DNA from: CAIMZW01 sp037130455
Lineage (GTDB): Bacteria > Actinomycetota > Actinomycetes > Nanopelagicales > Nanopelagicaceae
Reading direction: 5' to 3'
DNA length: 41,783 nucleotides
NCBI GenBank assembly: GCA_037130455.1
Contig: JBAXSZ010000007.1
Coordinates: 1 to 41,783, forward strand
Position numbers and translations under genes: made by a program. The first letter of the stretch is position 1. Every line of letters starts with the position of its first letter. Positions 23,156-30,327 of this stretch are shown here, one piece after another. The notes beneath the pieces were generated by a model, which was given only the letters and a program-made list of their open reading frames with translations, ran no database searches and was not told the origin of the DNA.

Positions 23156-24784
23156 ATGAAGAAGAAGATATCGATTCTCGCAGTTAGTGCATTGGCAAGC
23201 CTTGCACTCTCTGTTCTTCCAACTGCTGCTCATGCCGTCGCACCAACTTGTGCTACGGCTAATTTCGTAACAAGTTGCCAAGGTGCTACTTCTGATGGAG
23301 CGCTTTATGCAATGAGCGTTCCAGCGAATTTCAACGGAACATTAGTTCTTTACTCCCATGGCTATCGCTACCCAGTTGATATCCCAGCAGGTATTCCACT
23401 TGTTGGCGGATATAAGGTAGTGAAGGTTCCAGAGCCAGCTCCGTCAGCGGCAGTTGCTAAGTATTTACTTGGCAAAGGTTTCGCGATTGCTGGTTCCGGC
23501 TTTGCGGTTGAAGGCTGGAATGCTGATTCTGGTATCAAAACCGATACTGAACTCATAGCAACTTTCAAAGCTCAATTCCCAACCACAACAAAGGTTGTTG
23601 CTTGGGGTTCATCATTGGGTGGATTTATCACTCAAGGATTAGCTGAACAACATCCAGATCTCATCAGTGCAGCTGCACCGATGTGTACTGTTGCCGGTTC
23701 AGTAGAAGGTGAGCTCACCATGGCTGCGGATGTTCTCTGGGGAATGAAGACTTTCTTCGACCCAACCATCAAGGGTCATAACTATTCTGCCGGTGCTGCC
23801 GGATACGGCGAAGCGATGGGTGACTTAGTTAAGGTCTTTACAGTGCTTGGAAAACTTCAAGCAGGTGTAGCTTCCGGAGCTTGGCCAGATACCGCCGGGG
23901 CTGCAGGAACAGCGCTAGCCGCTATTCCTTCCCGATCTGCCCTATTACTTGTGGGACTTATGTCTGGCTTGCCAACACAGAGCATGCATTTTGATGCGAC
24001 ATCTGGTCCTGGACCTAAGAATTCAGCGTCCTATACCTCCTTCGCGCTGGCCGCTAGCCCTGCACTTGCTGTTCTGGAAAATATTGCCAATGCTGCAGTT
24101 CTTGGCGTCTTGGCAACATATGATGTTGAGCAACAAGCTGGTGGCGCTGTTATCGACAACTCCAAGACGGATTACGCGGCTCGGATTGAATCTGAAGCAG
24201 TTTCCAACAACGCCGCCCTTAGTGGAAACACTGCAATCGGCGGAATGCTTTCATTCCTCAATCCTGCTAACCCAGCAGCTCCTCGTTGGACCGCTGACCC
24301 AGCAGCTGTGACAAAGATGCGAGCACTTGCATCTCACACCGGCAAAATCAATGTTCCTACTATCGCGTTGGCAAACGTGGCCGATCCAGCAGTTCCCGCC
24401 GGAAACGTGCAATGGTTGGCTGATCGTTATGCCGAGCAATACGCACATGCCAAGGGTGTTGCAATGGCTACATTCAGCAAGACTGGTACATACACCGCAG
24501 TTCGCAAGTCATTCCTTGCCGTCTGGTCAGTGCCTCCTACAATCTATACAAAGTTCACCAATACTGGTGCCCCAGATACCAGCGGTCCTGCCGCCAACGG
24601 AACTGGCCACTGTGGTTATACCGACAAGCAATTGATGGCCATTGTTGACTTAGCCACCAATGCCGCTGCAACCGGAAAACTGATGTCTGGTGGCCCTCTT
24701 TATACCGTCATCCGAAAGGCCGGTGGGTTCTCCATTGACCCTGGATTCCGCGCCCCATTGCTCAAGTTCTATAACGAGCAATAA
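23156..24784 (+). CDS. Secreted alpha/beta hydrolase
   Basis: A 542-residue exported enzyme. The start is ATG at 23156; an upstream in-frame ATG at 23141 overlaps the previous stop, but its ATGAGGA doubles as the Shine-Dalgarno for 23156. The signal peptide is MKKKISILAV plus a hydrophobic core ending in TAAHA. Catalytic features: oxyanion YSHGY near 67-71, nucleophile elbow WGSSLGGF (Ser153), likely Asp410 in NVADPAVP and His485 in GTGHCGYTD. A long cap lies between about 190 and 390. Four cysteines could form disulfides. It directly follows a Liv-type importer, so it may release a substrate outside the cell for uptake; the substrate is unknown. A strong terminator follows. Confidence 0.85.
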   Translation: MKKKISILAVSALASLALSVLPTAAHAVAPTCATANFVTSCQGATSDGALYAMSVPANFNGTLVLYSHGYRYPVDIPAGIPLVGGYKVVKVPEPAPSAAVAKYLLGKGFAIAGSGFAVEGWNADSGIKTDTELIATFKAQFPTTTKVVAWGSSLGGFITQGLAEQHPDLISAAAPMCTVAGSVEGELTMAADVLWGMKTFFDPTIKGHNYSAGAAGYGEAMGDLVKVFTVLGKLQAGVASGAWPDTAGAAGTALAAIPSRSALLLVGLMSGLPTQSMHFDATSGPGPKNSASYTSFALAASPALAVLENIANAAVLGVLATYDVEQQAGGAVIDNSKTDYAARIESEAVSNNAALSGNTAIGGMLSFLNPANPAAPRWTADPAAVTKMRALASHTGKINVPTIALANVADPAVPAGNVQWLADRYAEQYAHAKGVAMATFSKTGTYTAVRKSFLAVWSVPPTIYTKFTNTGAPDTSGPAANGTGHCGYTDKQLMAIVDLATNAAATGKLMSGGPLYTVIRKAGGFSIDPGFRAPLLKFYNEQ

Positions 24785-24802
24785 GAAACGAAGAAAGTAA
24801 GC

Positions 24803-24836
24803 AAAGCGGGCCTGGCGAAATTGCCAGGCCCGCTTT
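24803..24836 (+). terminator. Strong intrinsic terminator after the hydrolase
   Basis: AAAGCGGGCCTGGC (24803-24816) pairs perfectly with GCCAGGCCCGCTTT (24823-24836) around GAAATT. The 14-bp GC-rich stem ends with three T. It closes the transporter-hydrolase cluster and lies only 17 bases before the tsaE start, so the tsaE promoter must overlap it. Confidence 0.85.
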
Positions 24837-24841
24837 GGCAT

Positions 24842-24847
24842 TAACCT
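24842..24847 (+). promoter_or_regulatory. Candidate -10 box for a leaderless tsaE transcript
   Basis: TAACCT is separated by exactly six bases from the tsaE GTG at 24854. No Shine-Dalgarno lies between. The best -35-like sequence, TTGCCA at 24821-24826, is only 15 bases upstream and lies inside the terminator hairpin. A transcript starting at the G of GTG would be leaderless, which is common in Actinobacteria. Confidence 0.45.
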
Positions 24848-24853
24848 GCACCT

Positions 24854-25297
24854 GTGGCTACTGTCATCGAATCTGCCGAGGCCATGTTTGAGTGGGGCCG
24901 TAACTTAGGTGAGCTATTGCATCCGGGAGATGTCTTGGTTCTGACTGGCCCATTGGGGGCTGGAAAAACCTTGTTGACACAAGGAATAGGTGCCGCACTG
25001 GGTATCACAGGAGTTACCTCGCCCACTTTCGTAATCTCCAGAATTCACCAAGGAGTACATCCACTAGTTCATGTCGATGCTTATCGACTCACTGGAGACC
25101 CAGCGGCGCTTTTTGATGATTTGGATTTAGAGAGCCTTATTGAAAAAAGTATCATCGTTATTGAATGGGGCGAAACTTTCGCATCCAGAATTGCCGATGA
25201 ATATTTAAATATTGTTATCGATTACGGGACCGTTGAAGATCAACGAATTATTACCGTGACTGGCGTTGGAACCAGATGGGGCGAATTCAATTTATGA
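24854..25297 (+). CDS. tsaE: tRNA t6A biosynthesis ATPase TsaE
   Basis: TsaE is the ATPase that drives turnover of the TsaBD complex, which makes threonylcarbamoyl-adenosine at tRNA position 37. The 147-residue product has Walker A TGPLGAGKTLLTQGI, the family motif SPTFVISRIHQG, HVDAYRL and the Walker B-like IVIEWGE. Length is normal. The start is GTG at 24854 without a Shine-Dalgarno, behind a terminator. The ATGA overlap at 25294-25297 couples it to tsaB. Confidence 0.94.
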   Translation: MATVIESAEAMFEWGRNLGELLHPGDVLVLTGPLGAGKTLLTQGIGAALGITGVTSPTFVISRIHQGVHPLVHVDAYRLTGDPAALFDDLDLESLIEKSIIVIEWGETFASRIADEYLNIVIDYGTVEDQRIITVTGVGTRWGEFNL

Positions 25298-26328
25298 GCA
25301 TTAGCCTGGTCATCGATACCTCCACTCAACGCACCGCCGTGGCAATTATTCAAAATGGTCGAATGATGGTTGAGTTTCATCATGATGACGCGCTTGCGCA
25401 TGGCGAAATACTTCCTCGCTTAGTCGAAAAGGTTTTAGTGGAAAATTCCCATGTTGACCAAGTGATTGTCGGCATGGGGCCAGGTCCATTTACTGGGCTG
25501 CGGGTTGGGATCGCCTTCGCTGCCAGTTTTGCATTGGCACGCAAAATTCCGTGGATAGGGGTTTGCTCTCTAGATGGAATTGTCCCTTCGGAAGGAACGA
25601 ATTCGCGCGGAGAATACTTAGTGGCCACAGATGCCCGACGAAAAGAAGTATTTTGGGCAAGATTTCGCGATGGCGTCAGAATTTCGCAACCTCATGTAGG
25701 TGCGCCACAAACCTTAAAACTATTAGATATTTCGGCCTACGGTGAAGGTGCGCAGAAATATAATTTTATTTCCAATTCTGAGCTGCTCTATCCAAACCCA
25801 GTTCTTTTGGAAAAGGTGGGCAGAGAAGGACCTCACTACACAACTCCTATTTATGTCCGCCGACCAGATGCTTTCTCGGCACCAGTCGGCGTAAGTTTTA
25901 GAGCGATGAATTATGCGGATTTGGTCAGTGTTTTTGATATTGAAAAGAAGAGCTATCTAGATGATCCGTGGTCTATGGCACAACTGAAAGAAGAACTAGC
26001 GGGGAAAAATCGCTGGTACTTCGTTGCCGAATTCCAAAATCGCATTGTGGGTTACGTTGGAGCATTGCATGCAGGAGAAGTTACCGATGTTCTCACATTG
26101 ACGGTGCACTCCGAATTTCGCCGAAAGGGTATCGGTAGAGAATTACTTCGTCGCCTTATTGATTGGGCCAGAGTGCAAAAAGCAGAGGCCATCATGTTGG
26201 AAATGCGTGAAGGTAATTCGCAAGCGCAACCTCTTTATGTAGATTTTGGATTTGTCGAATTAACTAAGCGAGATAACTACTACGGACCTGGTCTTACTGC
26301 AATCATCATGCGAAAAGATCTAACATGA
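25294..26328 (+). CDS. tsaB-rimI: Fused TsaB (t6A synthesis) and RimI (N-acetyltransferase)
   Basis: A 344-residue two-domain protein. Residues 1 to about 195 are TsaB: LVIDTSTQRTAVAI, VGMGPGPFTGLRVGIAFA and ATDARRKEVFWARF. Residues about 201-344 are a GNAT acetyltransferase of RimI type: FRAMNYADLVSVFDIEKKSY, LTLTVHSEFRRKGIGRELLR (acetyl-CoA loop RRKGIG), then AQPLYVDFGF. In mycobacteria these are two adjacent genes; here there is no stop or start between them. The start is the ATG at 25294 in the tsaE stop (ATGA); an upstream ATG at 25276 is inside tsaE and less likely. The stop overlaps tsaD. Confidence 0.93.
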   Translation: MSISLVIDTSTQRTAVAIIQNGRMMVEFHHDDALAHGEILPRLVEKVLVENSHVDQVIVGMGPGPFTGLRVGIAFAASFALARKIPWIGVCSLDGIVPSEGTNSRGEYLVATDARRKEVFWARFRDGVRISQPHVGAPQTLKLLDISAYGEGAQKYNFISNSELLYPNPVLLEKVGREGPHYTTPIYVRRPDAFSAPVGVSFRAMNYADLVSVFDIEKKSYLDDPWSMAQLKEELAGKNRWYFVAEFQNRIVGYVGALHAGEVTDVLTLTVHSEFRRKGIGRELLRRLIDWARVQKAEAIMLEMREGNSQAQPLYVDFGFVELTKRDNYYGPGLTAIIMRKDLT

Positions 26329-27359
26329 AGAATGTTGGAGTCGTCTTAGGCATTGAGACCTCGTGCGATGAAACTGCCGTGGGAATTGTTCGCGGGCGGA
26401 CTTTGCTCGCTAACGTAATTTCTTCCAGTGTTGATGAGCATGCCAAATTTGGCGGTGTCGTCCCGGAAATCGCCAGTCGAGCCCATTTGGAAGCCATGCC
26501 GGCAATCATCTCGACAGCCCTCGATGATGCCGGTCTTACTCTTGAAGATATTGATGCATTTGCCGTTACTGCAGGACCAGGTTTGATTGGAGCGCTCTTA
26601 GTTGGAGTGAGTTCGGCTTCGGCACTTTCAGTTGCTCTGAACAAACCGCTCTACGGGGTCAATCATTTATCAGCACATATTGCAGTGGATTGCTTAGGAA
26701 CGACAGGTCCGTTGCGGCCAAGCATCGGGCTTTTAGTCAGTGGCGGACACAGTTCAATTTTGCAGATCAACGATATAACCACGGATGTACGAACTCTGGG
26801 TCAGACCATAGACGATGCTGCTGGTGAAGCCTTCGATAAAATTGCCCGAATTCTAGATCTGGGTTTTCCAGGTGGCCCTGCCATTGATCGGGAATCGAAA
26901 TTGGGTTCGGGCGCTTCCATAGCTTTCCCACGAGCGCTCATGCAAGGCGATGATTTAGTTGAGCATCCCTTCGATTTTTCCTTTTCTGGCTTGAAGACTG
27001 CGGTGTCTCGCTATTTACAGAGCACTCCGGATTTCATTCGAGCCGATGTCGCGGCTTCCTTCCAGGAGGCGGTGGTGGATGTATTGCTCCGGAAAGCAAT
27101 CAGAGCCTGTCAAGAGTCCGGAATCGATTCGCTGGTGGTCGCCGGTGGCGTTGCCGCAAATTCTAGATTGCGGGAGGAAGCTGCACTTCGGTGCCAACGG
27201 GCAGGAATTGAGCTAAGGACCCCAGAGATCGGTTTGTGCACCGATAATGGCGCCATGGTGGCCGCCTTAGGTTCATTGGCCTTGAGCGCTGGGATTGCCC
27301 CTTCAAAAACCGGGCTCTGTGCCAGCTCAAGCTCTGGGATTGCAAAGATCATCTGGTAA
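26325..27359 (+). CDS. tsaD: tRNA N6-adenosine threonylcarbamoyltransferase
   Basis: TsaD is the catalytic subunit that transfers the threonylcarbamoyl group to A37 of ANN-decoding tRNAs. The 344-residue product has VLGIETSCDETAVGIV, GPGLIGALLVG, the metal-binding HLSAHIA, LLVSGGHSSI, LGQTIDDAAGEAFDK and the ATP-site VAGGVAANSRLR. All are intact. It overlaps the tsaB-rimI stop by four bases. It is the last gene before the groES control region. Confidence 0.97.
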   Translation: MKNVGVVLGIETSCDETAVGIVRGRTLLANVISSSVDEHAKFGGVVPEIASRAHLEAMPAIISTALDDAGLTLEDIDAFAVTAGPGLIGALLVGVSSASALSVALNKPLYGVNHLSAHIAVDCLGTTGPLRPSIGLLVSGGHSSILQINDITTDVRTLGQTIDDAAGEAFDKIARILDLGFPGGPAIDRESKLGSGASIAFPRALMQGDDLVEHPFDFSFSGLKTAVSRYLQSTPDFIRADVAASFQEAVVDVLLRKAIRACQESGIDSLVVAGGVAANSRLREEAALRCQRAGIELRTPEIGLCTDNGAMVAALGSLALSAGIAPSKTGLCASSSSGIAKIIW

Positions 27360-27385
27360 TTCGGGCCTTTACCCATCATTTCAAA

Positions 27386-27415
27386 TTGACCAAGGTAGGT
27401 GCCCCCCTTTAGAGT
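27386..27415 (+). promoter_or_regulatory. groESL promoter (TTGACC-N18-TAGAGT)
   Basis: TTGACC at 27386-27391 and TAGAGT at 27410-27415 are 18 bases apart, a good vegetative-type promoter with a TANNNT -10. The predicted start (about 27421-27423) falls at the left end of the CIRCE operator, the standard arrangement for HrcA repression of groES. The run of six C in the spacer is unusual. Confidence 0.65.
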
Positions 27416-27419
27416 TTGG

Positions 27420-27446
27420 TTAGCACTCTCGGGCCTAGTCTGCTAA
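27420..27446 (+). promoter_or_regulatory. CIRCE operator (HrcA binding site), right arm imperfect
   Basis: The left arm TTAGCACTC (27420-27428) matches the CIRCE consensus exactly. After nine bases the right arm is GTCTGCTAA (27438-27446), matching GAGTGCTAA at seven of nine positions. Placement between the promoter and groES is classical. HrcA would repress groES-groEL until heat or misfolded protein titrates GroEL. hrcA itself is not in the window. Confidence 0.85.
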
Positions 27447-27508
27447 TTCGCTTAGGTCTGAGCCAGGAAGCAGTTACATCCACTTTATAAGTAAGAAGGA
27501 GCGCACAC

Positions 27509-27805
27509 ATGGCCGTTGCCATTAAGCCACTTGAAGATCGCATTGTTGTTAAGGCCAACGAGGCTGAGCAAACCACTGCGTCAGGTTTGGTTATTCCAGA
27601 TACCGCAAAAGAGAAGCCACAAGAGGGAACTGTCATTGCAGTTGGCCCAGGTCGCTTCGATGATGGTGTTCGCACCCCTATGGACGTTCAGGTTGGCGAT
27701 GTAGTTCTGTACAGCAAGTACGGCGGAACTGAAGTGAAGTACAACAATGAGGAGTACTTGGTTCTCTCAGCTCGCGATGTATTAGCAATTATTGAGAAGA
27801 AGTAA
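27509..27805 (+). CDS. groES: Co-chaperonin GroES
   Basis: GroES caps the GroEL ring. The 98-residue product has AVAIKPLEDRIVVKANEAEQ, the mobile loop TTASGLVIPDTAKEKPQEG, VGDVVLYSKYGGTEVK and the end LSARDVLAIIEKK. Length is typical. AAGGAG precedes the ATG. It is six bases from groEL and sits behind a CIRCE operator, forming a heat-inducible operon. Confidence 0.98.
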   Translation: MAVAIKPLEDRIVVKANEAEQTTASGLVIPDTAKEKPQEGTVIAVGPGRFDDGVRTPMDVQVGDVVLYSKYGGTEVKYNNEEYLVLSARDVLAIIEKK

Positions 27806-27811
27806 TAGCGG

Positions 27812-29446
27812 ATGGGTAAGAGTCTGCACTTTGACGAGACCGCTCGTCGGGCAATGGAACGCGGCGTCAACATTCTTGCTGACACCGTCAAGGTAACCCT
27901 TGGACCTAAGGGTCGCAATGTGGTTATCGGGAAATCTTTTGGTGCCCCACTTATTACAAACGATGGCGTAACCATCGCAAAAGAGATTGAACTCTCCGAC
28001 CCAGCCGAAAATATGGGCGCTCAGTTAGTAAAGCAAGTTGCTGAGAAGACCAACGATGTCGCTGGTGATGGAACGACAACCGCAACCGTTTTGGCACAAG
28101 CCATGGTTAAAGAAGGTCTGCGCAACCTTGCTGCAGGTGCTCAACCTATGGATCTCAAGGCTGGAATTGAAGCTGCTGTTCGCGCCATAACTGAAGAACT
28201 TCGAAAGAACTCAACCGCAGTTAGTGAAAAATCACAGATTGCCGATGTCGCAACAATTTCTGCTCAAGACAAGGCGATTGGCGATTTGATTGCTGAGGCC
28301 ATGGACAAGGTCGGCAAAGATGGCGTCATCACTGTTGAAGAATCTTCTACCACCGGTTTGGAACTTGATTTCACCGAAGGTATGCAATTCGACAAGGGTT
28401 ATATCTCACCTTATTTTGTAACTGATTCAGATCGTATGGAGACAGTTCTAGAAGATGCTTACGTCTTAATCTCAGGTGGAAAGATTTCCGCCTTGAACGA
28501 CATCCTTCCCGTTCTTGAGAAAGTCGCTCAATCTAACAAGCCACTTTTGATTATCGCCGAAGATGTTGAAGGCGAGGCTCTTTCTACTTTGGTAGTTAAC
28601 CGCATGCGTGGCACTTTCACTTCAGCAGCTGTTAAAGCTCCTGGTTTTGGTGATCGTCGTAAGGCAATGTTGCAAGATATTGCAATCTTGACTGGTGGAC
28701 AGGTTATTACCGCAGAAGTTGGTCTCAAGCTAGATCAGGTCACTCTTGATCTTCTGGGTCGCGCTCGCCGAATCGTTATCACCAAGGACAACACCACAAT
28801 TGTGGACGGTTCTGGCGATAAGGCTGAGGTTGCTGCTCGCGTTAGCGAAATTCGTAATGAAATCGCAACCACTGATTCCGATTGGGATCGCGAAAAACTT
28901 CAAGAGCGTGTTGCAAAACTTGCTGGCGGAGTTTGCGTAATCAAGGTTGGCGCACACACTGAAGTTGAACTCAAAGAGAAGAAGCACCGTCTTGAGGATG
29001 CTATTTCAGCAACTCGAGCCGCCGTTGAAGAAGGTATCGTCGTTGGTGGCGGGGCTGCACTCGTGCATGCCGCAGCTGCTCTGGATAATGATCTCGGCTT
29101 CGAAGGAGATGCAGCAGTTGGTGTTCGACTTGTTCGCAAAGCGTGCGATGAGCCACTTCGATGGATCGCTGAAAATGCCGGTCAAGAAGGCTACGTAGTT
29201 GTAGCCAAGGTTCGTACCTTGAAGCCAAATGAAGGTTATAACGCAGGAACCGATGAATATAGCGATCTAGTAAAAGATGGCGTTATCGATCCAGTGAAAG
29301 TTACTCGTTCGGCGCTGGCTAACGCTGCTTCTATTGCAGCCATGTTTATCACTACCGAAGCAATGGTCTTCGAAACACCTGAAGAGAAGAAAGAAGAAGC
29401 CGCAGGACATGGTCATAGCCATGGACCTGGTGGACATTCTCACTAA
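27812..29446 (+). CDS. groEL: Chaperonin GroEL with a His-rich tail
   Basis: A 60-kDa chaperonin subunit of 544 residues. It has KVTLGPKGRNVVIGKSFGAP, the ATP-site VAGDGTTTATVLAQAM, the apical domain and VEEGIVVGGGAALVHA. The last residues (HGHSHGPGGHSH) form a His-rich tail in place of the Gly-Gly-Met repeat of standard GroEL. In mycobacteria the GroEL1 type next to groES carries a His-rich tail and a second groEL elsewhere carries the GGM tail, so this is GroEL1-like by tail and position. Whether another groEL exists cannot be seen here. Confidence 0.97.
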   Translation: MGKSLHFDETARRAMERGVNILADTVKVTLGPKGRNVVIGKSFGAPLITNDGVTIAKEIELSDPAENMGAQLVKQVAEKTNDVAGDGTTTATVLAQAMVKEGLRNLAAGAQPMDLKAGIEAAVRAITEELRKNSTAVSEKSQIADVATISAQDKAIGDLIAEAMDKVGKDGVITVEESSTTGLELDFTEGMQFDKGYISPYFVTDSDRMETVLEDAYVLISGGKISALNDILPVLEKVAQSNKPLLIIAEDVEGEALSTLVVNRMRGTFTSAAVKAPGFGDRRKAMLQDIAILTGGQVITAEVGLKLDQVTLDLLGRARRIVITKDNTTIVDGSGDKAEVAARVSEIRNEIATTDSDWDREKLQERVAKLAGGVCVIKVGAHTEVELKEKKHRLEDAISATRAAVEEGIVVGGGAALVHAAAALDNDLGFEGDAAVGVRLVRKACDEPLRWIAENAGQEGYVVVAKVRTLKPNEGYNAGTDEYSDLVKDGVIDPVKVTRSALANAASIAAMFITTEAMVFETPEEKKEEAAGHGHSHGPGGHSH

Positions 29447-29466
29447 GTATCGTCGGGCAAATGCTC

Positions 29467-29501
29467 AAAGTGGATCTACCTTTTGGTGGGTCCACTTTTT
29501 T
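29467..29501 (+). terminator. Terminator of the groESL operon
   Basis: AAAGTGGATCTACC (29467-29480) pairs with GGTGGGTCCACTTT (29485-29498) around TTTT; the stem is 14 bp with T-G pairs near the loop, followed by more T (TTTTTTG region). It lies 21 bases after the groEL stop. Its right arm contains the -35 box of the next gene. Confidence 0.9.
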
Positions 29502-29511
29502 GCTTTAGTGT
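29483..29511 (+). promoter_or_regulatory. Promoter for a leaderless ROK kinase mRNA (TTGGTG-N17-TAGTGT)
   Basis: TTGGTG (29483-29488) and TAGTGT (29506-29511) are 17 bases apart. Six bases later is a GTG (29518) in frame with the kinase. The -35 box is inside the groEL terminator stem. No Shine-Dalgarno precedes GTG 29518. The arrangement predicts a transcript beginning at the start codon. Confidence 0.5.
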
Positions 29512-29517
29512 TTGGGA

Positions 29518-30297
29518 GTGAACCTGGAATCAATCGGCGCGAAAGAATTGATGACCTTATGTATTGATTTTGGGGGAATGAGTGTCAAGAGTTCAGTTCT
29601 AGATTCTGCAGGAACGTTACATTCCCATGCGATCCAAATTCCCACTCCGTATCCCTTTGCTCCAGCCACACTCTTAGATCTGCTCGACACCATTGCCCAG
29701 CAATCCCCACATTTTGATCGCGTTACCATCGGAATGCCAGGAATGATTCGCCATGGCGTGGTGGTCCATACTCCGCACTATATAAATACTCGCGGACCAC
29801 GAACCAAAGTCGATCCGGAATTACAAAAACTGTGGAGTGGTTTTGATTTAGCCCAAGCTGTGAAGGATAAATTTCGCGTGCCGACTCTGGTTTTCAATGA
29901 CGCGGAAATTCATGGTGCAGGAGTCGTTGTGGGTTCTGGCTTGGAAGTTGTCCTGACTTTGGGAACCGGGTTGGGGTTCTCGATGTTTGATGGGGGAAAA
30001 TTGGCGCCTCACATTGAACTCTCCCATGCACCGATTAGAAGATCGACTAGTTACGACACCTGGATCGGAGAACATGAACGCCGTCGATTAGGGGATTCTT
30101 TTTGGTCTCGCCGAATTAGAGCGATGGTTGAAGATTTGCGCCCAGTCTTTCATTGGGATCGACTCTATATCGGCGGCGGAAATTCCCGTCGTATCAAAGC
30201 CGAAGTCCTTGAAACTTTAGGCGAAGAAGTGGTGATCGTTCCCAACAGCGCCGGAATCATCGGGGGAGTAAGGGCCTGGAGTTTATTTTCTCACTAA
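29518..30297 (+). CDS. ROK-family sugar kinase, polyphosphate-glucokinase-like
   Basis: A 259-residue cytoplasmic kinase of the actin-like ATPase fold. It has the phosphate-1 motif CIDFGGMSVKSSVLD (usual DxGGTxxK, here Met for Thr), VTIGMPGMI, catalytic Asp in VFNDAEIHGAG, VVLTLGTGLGFSMFDGG and HIELSHAP (usually ELGH), then YIGGGNSRRI. The CxCGxxGC zinc site of many ROK proteins is absent, as in polyphosphate glucokinases, which are also close in length. It would phosphorylate glucose or a related sugar with polyphosphate or ATP. The start is GTG 29518 if the mRNA is leaderless; ATG 29551 is the conservative alternative and lies just before the conserved motif. Confidence 0.75.
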   Translation: MNLESIGAKELMTLCIDFGGMSVKSSVLDSAGTLHSHAIQIPTPYPFAPATLLDLLDTIAQQSPHFDRVTIGMPGMIRHGVVVHTPHYINTRGPRTKVDPELQKLWSGFDLAQAVKDKFRVPTLVFNDAEIHGAGVVVGSGLEVVLTLGTGLGFSMFDGGKLAPHIELSHAPIRRSTSYDTWIGEHERRRLGDSFWSRRIRAMVEDLRPVFHWDRLYIGGGNSRRIKAEVLETLGEEVVIVPNSAGIIGGVRAWSLFSH

Positions 30298-30315
30298 TTT
30301 CTCACCTGCCTCTTT

Positions 30316-30321
30316 TAATCT
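30316..30321 (+). promoter_or_regulatory. Candidate -10 box for a leaderless SGNH-protein mRNA
   Basis: TAATCT at 30316-30321 is followed after six bases by GTG 30328. No Shine-Dalgarno is visible. A -35 match is not clear, so the call depends on the spacing it shares with other starts in this window. Confidence 0.35.
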
Positions 30322-30327
30322 AATGTG

